Of a stretch of 34,794 nucleotides of DNA, positions 23,753 to 30,783 are shown piece by piece. Origin of the DNA: Pseudomonadota bacterium (GTDB lineage: Bacteria > Myxococcota_A > Polyangia > Polyangiales > Polyangiaceae); the NCBI GenBank assembly GCA_023402175.1, contig JAEXCN010000556.1:1-34794 (forward strand), in the 5' to 3' direction. Every line of letters starts with the position of its first letter. Position 1 is the first letter of the stretch. The translations under genes were made by a program, and so were the position numbers. Below the pieces are notes generated by a model. The model ran no database searches, was not told where the DNA came from, and saw nothing but the letters and a program-made list of their open reading frames with translations.

Positions 23753-24166
23753 TCACCAGCGCGAGTACATCGTGCCGAGCGTCACTGGCGTAGAGACACC
23801 GAACGCGTTCTCGATCGACACGAGGCAGAGCTTCTTCGGATCGCGCCGATCGACGACGGCAACGCACGGCGCGCCGCCCTGCACGAGCTGGCGAAGCGTC
23901 TCCGGCACGACGATCTGCGTGCGTATCCGCTCGGGCCCGTCCTTGCGTTCGACCTCGAGCTCGATCCCGACCTTGTAGTAGCGCGTATGGTTCGAGCGTC
24001 CCACCGGCACTCCCGCATCGACGGAGACGAGCTTCCCCGCGAGGCGTAGGCCGGTCGAGAGCAGCTCGTCGAGCTCGCGCCCGCCCATCACCGACTGGAC
24101 GACGATCGCGAAGCCCATCGCGACCATGCCGCCGACGAGGACGATGATGAACAGCGTCTCGACCAT
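23753..24166 (-). CDS. Small membrane protein of unknown function
   Basis: 137 aa from ATG 24166. One N-terminal transmembrane helix (ETLFIIVLVGGMVAMGFAIVVQSVM) is followed by a soluble strand-rich domain with GKLVSVDAGVPVGRSNHTRYYKVGIELEV, which resembles the small DUF3592-like folds, although I cannot assign the family firmly. A Cys is present in GGAPCVAVV and another in KKLCLVS. It is downstream of rplI but behind a clear terminator, so it likely has its own promoter. It converges on the PQQ-propeller gene, with a short palindrome at 23745-23760 over its stop codon. Confidence 0.65.
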   Translation of the reverse strand: MVETLFIIVLVGGMVAMGFAIVVQSVMGGRELDELLSTGLRLAGKLVSVDAGVPVGRSNHTRYYKVGIELEVERKDGPERIRTQIVVPETLRQLVQGGAPCVAVVDRRDPKKLCLVSIENAFGVSTPVTLGTMYSRW

Positions 24167-24251
24167 GCGCCTCGGATGATACGGCCCGCGCTCGCGGTTG
24201 ACGCGCCGAAACGGCCGAGCCCGGTTACGGCCGCACCATCGTCTTCGCGGC

Positions 24252-24293
24252 GACAAAAGACAGACGGCGCGCCAGCCGAAGCCGCGCGCCGCC
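24252..24293 (-). terminator. Rho-independent terminator of rplI
   Basis: In the minus-strand RNA a GC-rich stem of about 13 bp (24263-24293) with one bulged G is capped by a C(UUCG)G tetraloop and followed by a U-rich stretch (UGUCUUUUGUC). It lies about 40 nt past the rplI stop and closes the ribosomal-protein transcript. Confidence 0.85.
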
Positions 24294-24332
24294 TTGCTCT
24301 AGCCCTGCTCTTTCGAGCCTGGGGCTCTCAGC

Positions 24333-24788
24333 TCACTTCTTGACGACTTCGACCTTGAGGGTCGCCGTGACGTCCGCCATGAGCTTGACCGGGATCTCGA
24401 ACGTGCCGAGCGTCTTGAGCGGCTCGGCAAGCTGCATCTTCTTCCGGTCGACGGTGAGACCCGTCTTCTTCACTTCGGACTCGATCTCCTTGGTGGTGAC
24501 CGCGCCGAAGAGCTTGTCGTCCTCGCCCACCGCACGCGCGAGCGTGACCTTGAGCGCGCGGATCTTCTCGGCGAGGGCCTGCGCTTCCTTCTTGTTCTTC
24601 TCGGCGCGAGCGACAGCGACCGCCTTCTCGTGGTTCAGGCGGTTCACCTGCGCGGTCGTCGCGGGGACGGCCAGCTTGCGCGGGAGAAGGAAGTTGCGCG
24701 CGAAGCCCGGACGGACCTTCACGAGCTCACCGGACGCACCGAGGTTCGGGACGTCGCTCTGGAGGATCACTTGAAGCGTGGTTGCCAT
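24333..24788 (-). CDS. rplI: 50S ribosomal protein L9
   Basis: 151 aa, close to the usual length. The N-terminal rRNA-binding domain starts MATTLQVILQSDVPNLGASGELVKVRPGFARNFLLPRKLA, followed by the long connecting helix (about 45-80, rich in Lys/Ala/Glu) and the C-terminal domain with GEDDKLFGAVTTKEI and KKMQLAEPLKTLG. GGAGG lies 5 nt before the ATG and overlaps the last codons of rpsR, so it is coupled to rpsR translation. Last gene of the r-protein cluster, terminated at 24252-24293. Confidence 0.97.
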   Translation of the reverse strand: MATTLQVILQSDVPNLGASGELVKVRPGFARNFLLPRKLAVPATTAQVNRLNHEKAVAVARAEKNKKEAQALAEKIRALKVTLARAVGEDDKLFGAVTTKEIESEVKKTGLTVDRKKMQLAEPLKTLGTFEIPVKLMADVTATLKVEVVKK

Positions 24789-24799
24789 GACAGCCTCCT

Positions 24800-25087
24800 T
24801 CAGCTCGTGACGGTGAAGGGCAGGAGCGCAATGTTGCGCGCGCGCTTGACCGCGAGCGTGACCTTGCGCTGGTGGAGGGCGCAGTTACCGCTGATGCGCC
24901 TCGGCACGACCTTGCCGCGCTCCGAGACGAAGTACTTCAGCGCCTGCGGGTCCTTGTAATCAATGACCGCGGCCTTGTCCGCGCAGAACTTGCAAACGCG
25001 CTTCTTGCCACCACGGCGGCGGCCCGGAGCGTCGGCGTTGAGGTCCGGCGTGCGGCCGAAATCCTTGTCGTCATCCATCATTGCCAT
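24800..25087 (-). CDS. rpsR: 30S ribosomal protein S18 (Cys-containing form)
   Basis: 95 aa. The core RVCKFCADKAAVIDYKDPQALKYFVSERGKVVPRRISGNCALHQRKVTLAVKRARNIALLPF is canonical. It keeps the CKFC pair plus NCALH, a CxxC...CxxH arrangement that can bind zinc in the C+ version of S18. The N-terminal 20 residues are an acidic extension. AGGAG lies 8 nt before the ATG. It sits 53 bp after rpsF and overlaps the ribosome binding site of rplI. S18 pairs with S6 on the 30S platform. Confidence 0.97.
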   Translation of the reverse strand: MAMMDDDKDFGRTPDLNADAPGRRRGGKKRVCKFCADKAAVIDYKDPQALKYFVSERGKVVPRRISGNCALHQRKVTLAVKRARNIALLPFTVTS

Positions 25088-25140
25088 GAGTCGAATCTCC
25101 TAGAAGAAGTCTGTTGAGCGGCGGGCAGAACAGAGGCCGA

Positions 25141-25704
25141 TCAGGCCTCCTCCTCGCCGCCTTCCTTGGCGCCTTCGGCTTCGTCAGCGGCGGCAGGGGC
25201 CTCGGCAGCCTCGGCGCCCGCCTCGCCGAACTCGTCCTCGCCGCGCTCGCCACGCATGCTGCGCGGGCCTTCGCCGAAGTCGACGAGGCCGAGAGCCTTC
25301 TCGCGCGACTCCTTCTCCTCTTCCTCGGCCGGGAGCTCGAGGCGCTGGAACTTGACCTCCTCGGGATCGACGGTGACCGACTCGACGTCGATCTCGTCGT
25401 TCGTCATGACGGTCTGGAACTTCAGGACCGTGTCCTGGAGCTTCAGGTTGCGCTCGAGCTCCTGCACGAGGCCGCCACGCCCGACGTACTTGACGTAGAT
25501 GTAGACGCCCTTCTTCTGCTTGCCGACCGGGTAAGCCAGCTTGCGGCGGCCCCACGACTCGACCTTGACGAGCTTGCCGTTGTCGCGGCCGACGACCTCG
25601 GCCACGCGGCTCTGCACCTTGTCGGCCGTGTCGGCGTCGACGTCGGAGCGCAGGATGTAGATCGTCTCGTATTCTTTCGTCTTCAGGATCTGTGCTTCAG
25701 CCAT
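25141..25704 (-). CDS. rpsF: 30S ribosomal protein S6 with long acidic tail
   Basis: 187 aa, against 95-135 in most bacteria. Residues 9-105 are the ferredoxin-like S6 core (YETIYILRSDVDADTADKVQSRV, ESWGRRKLAYPVGKQKKGVYIYVKY, LERNLKLQDTVLKFQTV). From about 125 on, the protein is a disordered Glu/Ala-rich tail ending GGEEEA. E. coli S6 receives a post-translational poly-Glu tail from RimK; here a comparable acidic tail is encoded. AGGGAG lies 7 nt before the ATG. A structured leader of about 140 nt precedes it. First gene of rpsF-rpsR-rplI. Confidence 0.96.
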   Translation of the reverse strand: MAEAQILKTKEYETIYILRSDVDADTADKVQSRVAEVVGRDNGKLVKVESWGRRKLAYPVGKQKKGVYIYVKYVGRGGLVQELERNLKLQDTVLKFQTVMTNDEIDVESVTVDPEEVKFQRLELPAEEEEKESREKALGLVDFGEGPRSMRGERGEDEFGEAGAEAAEAPAAADEAEGAKEGGEEEA

Positions 25705-25743
25705 TACGTGACTCCCTGTGGATCACCCCGCCTCGGGGAGAGG

Positions 25744-25815
25744 GGGGGAGCCCGCAAGAGATCTCTCGCGAGCAAGGATGCACCGGGGCGAGCCCCGGTC
25801 CCGGTTCGCTCCCCC
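25744..25815 (-). promoter_or_regulatory. Structured rpsF leader: three-way junction
   Basis: Outer stem P1 pairs 25744-25751 with 25808-25815 (8 bp). Inside it, P2 (25782-25799) is an ACCGGGGC/GCCCCGGT hairpin, and P3 (25753-25770) is a hairpin whose only imperfect pair is A.C on the plus strand but G.U in the rpsF RNA. A smaller hairpin, CCCCG-CCT-CGGGG (25726-25738), lies just ahead of the ribosome binding site. Many bacteria autoregulate rpsF through an S6:S18-binding leader with a CCG-containing bulge; ACCGGG precedes P2 here. Candidate for that regulation. Confidence 0.6.
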
Positions 25816-25848
25816 ACGAAATATGAGGGCGGCGAGTCGGGGGCGCGG

Positions 25849-25877
25849 TTCTTAGCAGCGTCGACGGATGCAGTCCA
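25849..25877 (-). promoter_or_regulatory. Candidate rpsF promoter
   Basis: Minus-strand TGGACT (25872-25877), 17-bp spacer, then TAAGAA (25849-25854) preceded by TGC, an extended -10. Predicted start near 25842, upstream of the whole three-way junction. The TGCTAAGNA form recurs before rplY. Confidence 0.45.
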
Positions 25878-25888
25878 GACGCTTCGGG

Positions 25889-25917
25889 TCGCACCCCATG
25901 AGTCTCATGGGGTGCGA
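25889..25917 (-). terminator. 29-bp perfect palindrome after pth
   Basis: Fourteen-base arms (TCGCACCCCATGAG and its exact reverse complement) around a single T, beginning 2 nt after the pth stop codon at 25920. It should form a very stable hairpin in the pth message. No U tract follows in the minus direction, so it may be a U-less terminator or a 3'-end-protecting stem, or a DNA operator for the rpsF promoter 12-35 bp away. Confidence 0.6.
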
Positions 25918-25919
25918 GC

Positions 25920-26504
25920 CTACTTCCGCGTGTTGACCATGTTCATCGCCGGCGCCACACCGTCGGCGACGACACTCTCGATCGCGATCGCGGCGCGGTC
26001 GAGCACGTCGGGCAGCTCGCTTCGCTCGAGGGCATCGAAGTCCGAAAGCACGAAGTCGGCGACGTCACCACGGAAGCCGGGCGGCGGCCGCCCGACGCCC
26101 ACGCGCACGCGAATGAACTCGGGCGTTCCGAGCCGCTGCATGATGCTGCGCAGGCCGTTGTGACCAGCGTGGCCGCCTCCGACCTTCAGCCGGACGTCCT
26201 TCCACGGAAGGTCGAGCTCATCGTGCACGACGATGACGTGGGACGGCTCGACCTTGAGGAATGCGGCCGCCGGCTGGACGCTGTCGCCCGACAGGTTCAT
26301 GTACGTCTGGGGCTCGAGCAGTGCGATGGGATGACGCGCGCCGCCCGCGGCGATCTCGCCCTTCGTCCACACGGCGCTGAACTTCTCTTTGAAGTCCGGC
26401 AAGCCGTGCGAACGCGCGATCCGCTCGACGACCATGAAACCGACGTTGTGCCGGTTCTTCTCGTACTTCTTGCCCGGGTTGCCGAGGCCGACGACGAGGT
26501 ACAC
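25920..26504 (-). CDS. pth: Peptidyl-tRNA hydrolase
   Basis: 194 aa from a GTG at 26504 that opens YLVVGLGNPGKKYEKNRHNVGF, so the start is fixed by homology although the Shine-Dalgarno is poor. Catalytic His is in NRHNVGF; the conserved Asp in VVHDELDLPW; substrate-contact Asn residues in YMNLSG and GGHAGHNGLRS. Normal length. It recycles peptidyl-tRNA released by stalled ribosomes. It sits 140 bp after rplY, the usual bacterial pairing of pth with the L25 gene, with a hairpin between them. Confidence 0.97.
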   Translation of the reverse strand: MYLVVGLGNPGKKYEKNRHNVGFMVVERIARSHGLPDFKEKFSAVWTKGEIAAGGARHPIALLEPQTYMNLSGDSVQPAAAFLKVEPSHVIVVHDELDLPWKDVRLKVGGGHAGHNGLRSIMQRLGTPEFIRVRVGVGRPPPGFRGDVADFVLSDFDALERSELPDVLDRAAIAIESVVADGVAPAMNMVNTRK

Positions 26505-26593
26505 GGTTGGACAGGGGCCGAGGGCTCAGATCGCCATCGAAAGGCGAAACGAGTCGAAGGCGTGAGCGGCGGAAGCGAGAGGACCGAGCCAAA

Positions 26594-26618
26594 GGCTCGA
26601 CGGAAGCGCCGTCGAGCC
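26594..26618 (-). promoter_or_regulatory. Hairpin between rplY and pth with an alternative partner
   Basis: GGCTCGACGG and CCGTCGAGCC (10-bp perfect arms, 5-nt loop) lie 27 nt after the rplY stop. The left arm can instead pair with CGAGCC at 26585-26590 across AAA, so two mutually exclusive folds exist. On the minus strand the main hairpin is followed only by UUU. It may partly terminate rplY transcripts before pth. Confidence 0.4.
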
Positions 26619-26644
26619 CGTTGGCCTGCGGGCCCCTCGAGCCG

Positions 26645-27343
26645 TCACTTCTTCTTCGCGTCCTTCGCGGCTTCCTTCTTGTCGCCACCGGCTGCCGGGG
26701 CCTTGCCACCAGCCGCGGCCGCGGCCGGTGCTGCGCCCGCAGCTGCGCCCGGAGCCGCCGCCGCTTCCTCGGTGCGATCCTTCTCGGGCGCAACGACGGC
26801 GACGAGCGTCTGCTCGGCGGGGAGACGAACCTCGACGCCCTCGGGGAGCTTCAGGTCCTTGGTCGCGATCGCATCACCGAGCTTGAGCTCCGTGACGTCC
26901 GTCTCGACCTTGAGCGGGATGCGGTCCGGGAGGCAACGCACGGGGATCGTGCGGTAGACCTGACGGAGGACACCACCGAGCGTGACGCCCGCGGCCTTGC
27001 CGGTCGTGATGAGCGGCACGTCGACGTCGACGGGCTGATCGAGCGTCACCTCCACGAAGTCGACGTGCTCGAGCGAGCGCGTGACCGGGTGATAGGTGTA
27101 GTCCTTGATCATGACGAGGAGCTCGTTGCCACCGTTGACCTTCATCTGAAGGACGGTGTTCTGGCCGCGCTCGCTCTTGAGAACGGTGATGACGTCCTTC
27201 GGGACGACCGCGAGGGTCGTCGCCGGAAGGCCCTTGCCGTACGCGACCGCAGGGATGTGACCCGAGTTGCGGAGGCGGCGAGCGGCGCCCTTGCCGGTCT
27301 CGGTGCGGGGGTTGGCGGTAACGCTGTGCATGGCGGCGGACAT
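26645..27343 (-). CDS. rplY: 50S ribosomal protein L25 (TL5/CTC family)
   Basis: 232 aa, the two-domain TL5/CTC form rather than the 94-residue E. coli form. The N-terminal 5S rRNA-binding domain runs to about 95 (TGKGAARRLRNSGHIPAVAYGKG, VKDYTYHPVTRSLEHVDFVEV), followed by the beta-rich C-terminal domain (VPLITTGKAAGVTLGGVLRQVYRTIPVRCLPDRIPL). The last 40 residues are an Ala/Gly/Lys low-complexity tail. L25 binds 5S rRNA. It heads the rplY-pth unit and is preceded by a small leader hairpin. Confidence 0.95.
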   Translation of the reverse strand: MSAAMHSVTANPRTETGKGAARRLRNSGHIPAVAYGKGLPATTLAVVPKDVITVLKSERGQNTVLQMKVNGGNELLVMIKDYTYHPVTRSLEHVDFVEVTLDQPVDVDVPLITTGKAAGVTLGGVLRQVYRTIPVRCLPDRIPLKVETDVTELKLGDAIATKDLKLPEGVEVRLPAEQTLVAVVAPEKDRTEEAAAAPGAAAGAAPAAAAAGGKAPAAGGDKKEAAKDAKKK

Positions 27344-27372
27344 GGCGGGCTCCTACGAAAGACTTGCCGATT

Positions 27373-27418
27373 CCCCGAGGTTTCCTTCAGGGACGGTTCG
27401 GGGGGCGGATGCTTAGCA
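27373..27418 (-). promoter_or_regulatory. rplY leader hairpin and -10-like element
   Basis: CCCCGA (27373-27378) pairs with TCGGGG (27398-27403), with an inner TCC/GGA helix, forming a hairpin in the rplY 5' UTR. Just upstream is minus-strand TGCTAAGCA (27410-27418), the same extended -10 form as before rpsF. No convincing -35 at 17 bp. Confidence 0.35.
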
Positions 27419-27505
27419 GAGAGATGCGGCTGGCGGTAGCGGATCTTGCATCGCCGTACGGTCCGGGTAAGTAGAGGCGCTTCCTTTACGTTGGAAAGGT
27501 CGTCC

Positions 27506-28135
27506 ATGAAGACGCGTCTCCCCTTTCGCACGCCCACCGCCCTTACCCTCTTGCTTCTCTCCCTGCCGGTTTCGGTCTGCGCGACAGCATGCAGCGACGA
27601 TGCGAAGCCGGCGACCACGACCACGACGAAGCTCTCCGAAGCGTACCGTCGCCTCGGTGACAACCTCGGACAGGCGATCGCGCGCTTGAAGTCGAGCGCG
27701 ACCACGCCGACCGCGCTCAGCGCCGCCGACTTCGGCTCGGTCGCGATCATTCCGAAGAACCTCGTCGGCGATGTCGACCTCGCCGCGGCGCAGAACGGCA
27801 AGACCGGCGAGAAGGCGTCCGACATCGACGGGAACGGCACGGACGAGACGGTCACCGTGTTCGTCCCGGATGCGCCGACCGGGAGCGGAACGACAGCAAC
27901 GCTTCCGTCGTTCGTCGCGTGGAAGGGCGACAGCGAGTCGAACGACAGCGGCCTCTGCTATCTCGCGTGGACGAAGGGCGCGTCGTGGATCGTCGCCTCG
28001 AAGTGCGGCGACACCTCCGGCGCGTACGTGTGCCAGGTGACGAGCAGCGAATCCGTGTGCAATGCATGCAACACGGCCGGACAGTGCGCGCCTTGCGACA
28101 TGGAACAAGGCAGCTTCACCTGCGCCTGGCCCTGA
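27506..28135 (+). CDS. Small secreted Cys-rich protein, possibly lipoprotein
   Basis: 209 aa from ATG 27506 with GGAAAGG about 7 nt upstream. A hydrophobic signal (12-24) is followed by VCATACSDD; Cys29 could be lipidated, though the lipobox is imperfect. The middle includes ASDIDGNGTDETVTVFVPD, a calcium-loop-like Asp/Asn segment. The C-terminus is Cys-rich with CNACNTAGQCAPC, reminiscent of the short NACN-type modules of other myxobacterial surface proteins. No homologue I can name. Convergent with prs, separated by 116 bp. Confidence 0.7.
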   Translation: MKTRLPFRTPTALTLLLLSLPVSVCATACSDDAKPATTTTTKLSEAYRRLGDNLGQAIARLKSSATTPTALSAADFGSVAIIPKNLVGDVDLAAAQNGKTGEKASDIDGNGTDETVTVFVPDAPTGSGTTATLPSFVAWKGDSESNDSGLCYLAWTKGASWIVASKCGDTSGAYVCQVTSSESVCNACNTAGQCAPCDMEQGSFTCAWP

Positions 28136-28216
28136 GCACGTCCGCGGGACGAGCGCGCGCTTCACCCCGGCCTTCGTACAGCCTTCGCGGCCGCTACTGC
28201 CCAGGCATGACGGTCC

Positions 28217-28244
28217 GCGCGCGCCGTCCCGTGACGACGCGCGC
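28217..28244 (-). terminator. Hairpin at the 3' end of prs
   Basis: Twelve-base arms (28217-28228 and 28233-28244) around a 4-nt loop, 7 nt past the prs stop at 28252. The only non-Watson-Crick pair is C.A on the plus strand but G.U in the prs RNA. No U tract. Likely the transcript end of prs. Confidence 0.6.
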
Positions 28245-28251
28245 CGGGCGA

Positions 28252-29196
28252 TCAGGAGAACAGCGAGCTCACCGAGTCCGAGCTGTGGATCCGCTTGATG
28301 GCCTCGCCGAGAAGGCGCGCCATGCTGATCTGCTTGATCTTGGAGCACGTCTTGGCGGCCTCGCTCAGCGGGATCGTGTCGCTGACGACGACCTCGTCGA
28401 GCGGCGAGTCGATGATGCGCTGGATCGCCGGGCCCGAGAGCACGCCGTGCGTCGCGCACGCAACCACGCGCGTCGCGCCGTGATCGACGAGCGCCCGCGC
28501 TGCGCCGGTCAGCGTACCGGCGGTGTCGATCATGTCGTCGACGATGATGCACTGCTTGCCCTTCACGTCGCCGATGAGGTGCATGACCTCGGAGACGTTC
28601 GCGCGCTCACGACGCTTGTCGATGATCGCGAGGCTCGCGTTGAGGCGCTTCGAGTATGCACGCGCACGCTCGACGCCGCCGGCGTCCGGCGAGACGAACA
28701 CGGCCGACGAGTCGAAGTTCTTCTTGAGGTAGTCCTCCATCATGATCGGCAGCGCGTAGAGGTGATCGAAGGGGATGTTGAAGAACCCCTGGATCTGCCC
28801 TGCGTGGAGATCGACGGAGACGACGCGGGTGACGCCGGCGGCCTGGATGAGGTCCGCGACGAGCTTCGAGGTGATCGGCGTTCGCGGCGCGACCTTCCGA
28901 TCCTGCCGCGCATAGCCGTAGTACGGGATGACCGCCGTGATCGTCTGAGCCGACGCGCGCCGCAGCGTGTCGGCCATGATGAGCAGCTCCATCACGTGGT
29001 CGTTCACCGGGCTCGACGTCGGCTGGATGATGAAGGCGTCGACGCCGCGGACGTTCTCGTTGATCTCGCAGAACGTCTCGCCGTCGCTGAAGCGCTGAAC
29101 CTTGCACTTCCCGAGAGGAGTCTCGAGGTATTGGCCGATCTGCGCGGCCAGCTCGGGGTTCGCGTTGCCGGAGAAGAGGCAGACCTTCTTGAACAC
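28252..29196 (-). CDS. prs: Ribose-phosphate pyrophosphokinase (PRPP synthetase)
   Basis: 314 aa from a GTG at 29196, fixed by homology (FKKVCLFSGNANPELAAQIG) and by AGGAG 9 nt upstream; the in-frame extension further upstream is Arg-rich and unlikely. Class I PRPP synthetase marks: FSDGETFCEINENVRG, the ATP-site YYGYARQDRK, the DLHAGQIQGFF metal/ribose-5-phosphate segment and the PRPP-binding loop CIIVDDMIDTAGTL. Normal length. It makes PRPP for nucleotide, His and Trp synthesis. Expressed from its own strong promoter and followed by a hairpin. Confidence 0.97.
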   Translation of the reverse strand: MFKKVCLFSGNANPELAAQIGQYLETPLGKCKVQRFSDGETFCEINENVRGVDAFIIQPTSSPVNDHVMELLIMADTLRRASAQTITAVIPYYGYARQDRKVAPRTPITSKLVADLIQAAGVTRVVSVDLHAGQIQGFFNIPFDHLYALPIMMEDYLKKNFDSSAVFVSPDAGGVERARAYSKRLNASLAIIDKRRERANVSEVMHLIGDVKGKQCIIVDDMIDTAGTLTGAARALVDHGATRVVACATHGVLSGPAIQRIIDSPLDEVVVSDTIPLSEAAKTCSKIKQISMARLLGEAIKRIHSSDSVSSLFS

Positions 29197-29210
29197 GGGC
29201 GAGCGCTCCT

Positions 29211-29238
29211 GAAAAGCCCTTGAAAGCAGGGCCTTTTC
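29211..29238 (-). promoter_or_regulatory. 5'-end hairpin of prs mRNA abutting Shine-Dalgarno
   Basis: GAAAAGCCCT (29211-29220) and AGGGCCTTTTC (29228-29238) pair over 10 bp with one bulged base and a 7-nt loop. With initiation predicted near 29239, the RNA would start with this hairpin, which ends exactly where the AGGAG (29206-29210) begins. It may stabilise the message 5' end or tune ribosome access. Confidence 0.55.
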
Positions 29239-29245
29239 GAGGCGT

Positions 29246-29274
29246 GCTCTACCCCCCACTTCCGGTCGTGTCAA
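29246..29274 (-). promoter_or_regulatory. prs promoter
   Basis: Minus-strand TTGACA (29269-29274, perfect consensus -35), exactly 17 bp, then TAGAGC (29246-29251). Predicted start about 29239, 42 nt before the GTG. Best sigma-70-type promoter in the window. Confidence 0.7.
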
Positions 29275-29411
29275 CGGAGCGCCATGCGTTTCCGTGTCGC
29301 GCTCCTGTTTTCCCGCACGACGCTCGCGCGAACGGGCGCGAGCACACGCGCTCACGCGCTTCTGCACGAAGATGAGCCAGCTGCTGCCGTCGTTCGAGCG
29401 ACCGTTGCTCG

Positions 29412-29453
29412 TCAGCGAGGCATCTTCAGCGAAGCATCTTCAGCGAAGCATCT
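29412..29453. repeat. Three 14-bp tandem repeats carrying stop codons in all frames
   Basis: TCAGCGAAGCATCT occurs at 29426 and 29440, with a one-base variant at 29412. On the minus strand each copy ends in TGA. Because the period is 14, the three TGAs (at 29440, 29426, 29412) fall in three different reading frames at the end of the TPR gene. Origin probably by slippage duplication. Confidence 0.85.
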
Positions 29454-30783
29454 TCGCGCACTCGTGGCGCGGGCCGCTCGTGGCCTCCTTCACGCACGAC
29501 GCGTATGCGCGTCGCGCTTCGACCATGTTGCCCTTGTCTTGATAGGCAGCGCCGAGGATGAGCCACGCTTCGCCGTCGGACGGATCGAGCTTCACCGAGC
29601 GCTCGCCGGCTTCGATCGCGTCGGCGATCTTCCGCTTCTCGAGCAGCGTGCGAGCCAACGTCTTCTCTTCCTTCGCATCGCCGGTGACGGCTTCGGCATT
29701 CGTCTCGGGCGCGGGAGCCTCCGCGCTTGCAGCGGCTGCATTTGCGCGCTCGGTCGGTGCGGGCTCCGGCGCGGCCCCCTTCGCGGCCGGCGTCTCGACC
29801 GCCGTCGCGATCGGCGCCGCGGCCTGTACCGCTGCCTTCGGCGCGGCGGGAGCAGCTTCGACGGCATTCGTCGTGATCGCGGCGCCGGATCGAGCTGCGG
29901 TCGCCGACGTGCTCGCGGTCATCGTCGTGCGCGCAGCGGCAGCGAGACAGACGACGGCGGCTCCGGCGACGGCCCACTTCACGTAGCGAACGAAGCGGGC
30001 GCGGCGCTCGACGACGTGCGGCTCCGATTTTCGCTTCGCCGTATCGGGGATCGTCAGCGAATCGCCCTCGATCCCATCGCCCGCCAGGTGGCGCGAGACG
30101 TCGCCCTCGGAGAAGAACTCCTCGTCGACGCCCACGTCGCCCACCGGCGGGACGCTGATCTCGTCCGGGTCCGTGGTCTCGACCGCCGGAGCGGCCTCGA
30201 CGTGCTCGGACGCGGCGCGCTCGTCCTCCTTCGCGTCGTCGCGCGCGGGGTTCGATTCCTCCGCCTTCGCCGTCGCGGGCTCTCCGTCGGTTGCGGTGCC
30301 GAAGCCGATCGTCGACGCGGCGCGAAGCGGAGCGGAGGAGGTTTCGTCGCGGGGCTCGGGTGGCGTGCTCTCCGGCGCGATCGTCGAGCCGAGCGAAGCG
30401 AATGACTGCGTCTTCTCGTCCTGCGCCTCGCGCTCTTCCTCGCGCTCTTCTTCCGCGGCGGTCGCCCCGCCGGTCTCCGCGGCCGGGGGAAGCTCGCTCG
30501 GCGTCTCGAGTGTCTCGAGCGCATCGAGGGGATCCACCCCTTCCGTCGGAGGAAGGCTCGGAACGATCCCGTCGACGGTGCCTCGCGCCTCGACCGATGG
30601 CGGTGGCAGCGACTCGGGCGCGCTCGCGGGGGGCGGATCGGAAGGCGGGACGCCGACGATGACACGCGGGTTCGAAGGCCTGCCGATCTCGGTCGACAGG
30701 GCATCCGTCGAAACGGGCGGAACCTTCACGCCGATGAGCGGCCGCGAGACCCGGCTCCGCCTGCTTGAACGTCCCTTTCTCAT
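29440..30783 (-). CDS. TPR protein with disordered N-terminal region and single transmembrane helix
   Basis: 447 aa from ATG 30783 with GAGG 5-6 nt upstream. Residues 1-260 are Pro/Glu/Ala-rich and disordered; near 210-235 is VPPVGDVGVDEEFFSEGD, a short motif that recurs before the membrane helix of various myxobacterial proteins. One transmembrane helix (about 268-285) separates it from a Pro/Ala linker and a C-terminal TPR pair (ARTLLEKRKIADAIEAGERSVKLDPSDGEAWLILGAAYQDKGNMVEARRAY). Cys at CVKEA and HECAKM. Probably a bitopic inner-membrane scaffold with a periplasmic TPR. The stop lies in the tandem repeat at 29412-29453. Confidence 0.75.
   Translation of the reverse strand: MRKGRSSRRSRVSRPLIGVKVPPVSTDALSTEIGRPSNPRVIVGVPPSDPPPASAPESLPPPSVEARGTVDGIVPSLPPTEGVDPLDALETLETPSELPPAAETGGATAAEEEREEEREAQDEKTQSFASLGSTIAPESTPPEPRDETSSAPLRAASTIGFGTATDGEPATAKAEESNPARDDAKEDERAASEHVEAAPAVETTDPDEISVPPVGDVGVDEEFFSEGDVSRHLAGDGIEGDSLTIPDTAKRKSEPHVVERRARFVRYVKWAVAGAAVVCLAAAARTTMTASTSATAARSGAAITTNAVEAAPAAPKAAVQAAAPIATAVETPAAKGAAPEPAPTERANAAAASAEAPAPETNAEAVTGDAKEEKTLARTLLEKRKIADAIEAGERSVKLDPSDGEAWLILGAAYQDKGNMVEARRAYASCVKEATSGPRHECAKMLR

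Noticed and set aside
23745..23760. Palindrome GCTGGTG-TT-CACCAGC over the stop of the small membrane protein as a terminator
   Set aside because: The 2-nt centre and lack of a U tract make it weak; it may be chance in Gly/Ser codons, so it is only mentioned with the gene.
29239..29270. Possible tRNA-like GTAGAGC on the minus strand upstream of prs
   Set aside because: The resemblance to a D-arm ends after a few bases; there is no anticodon arm or T-loop, and the sequence is explained as the prs -10 region.
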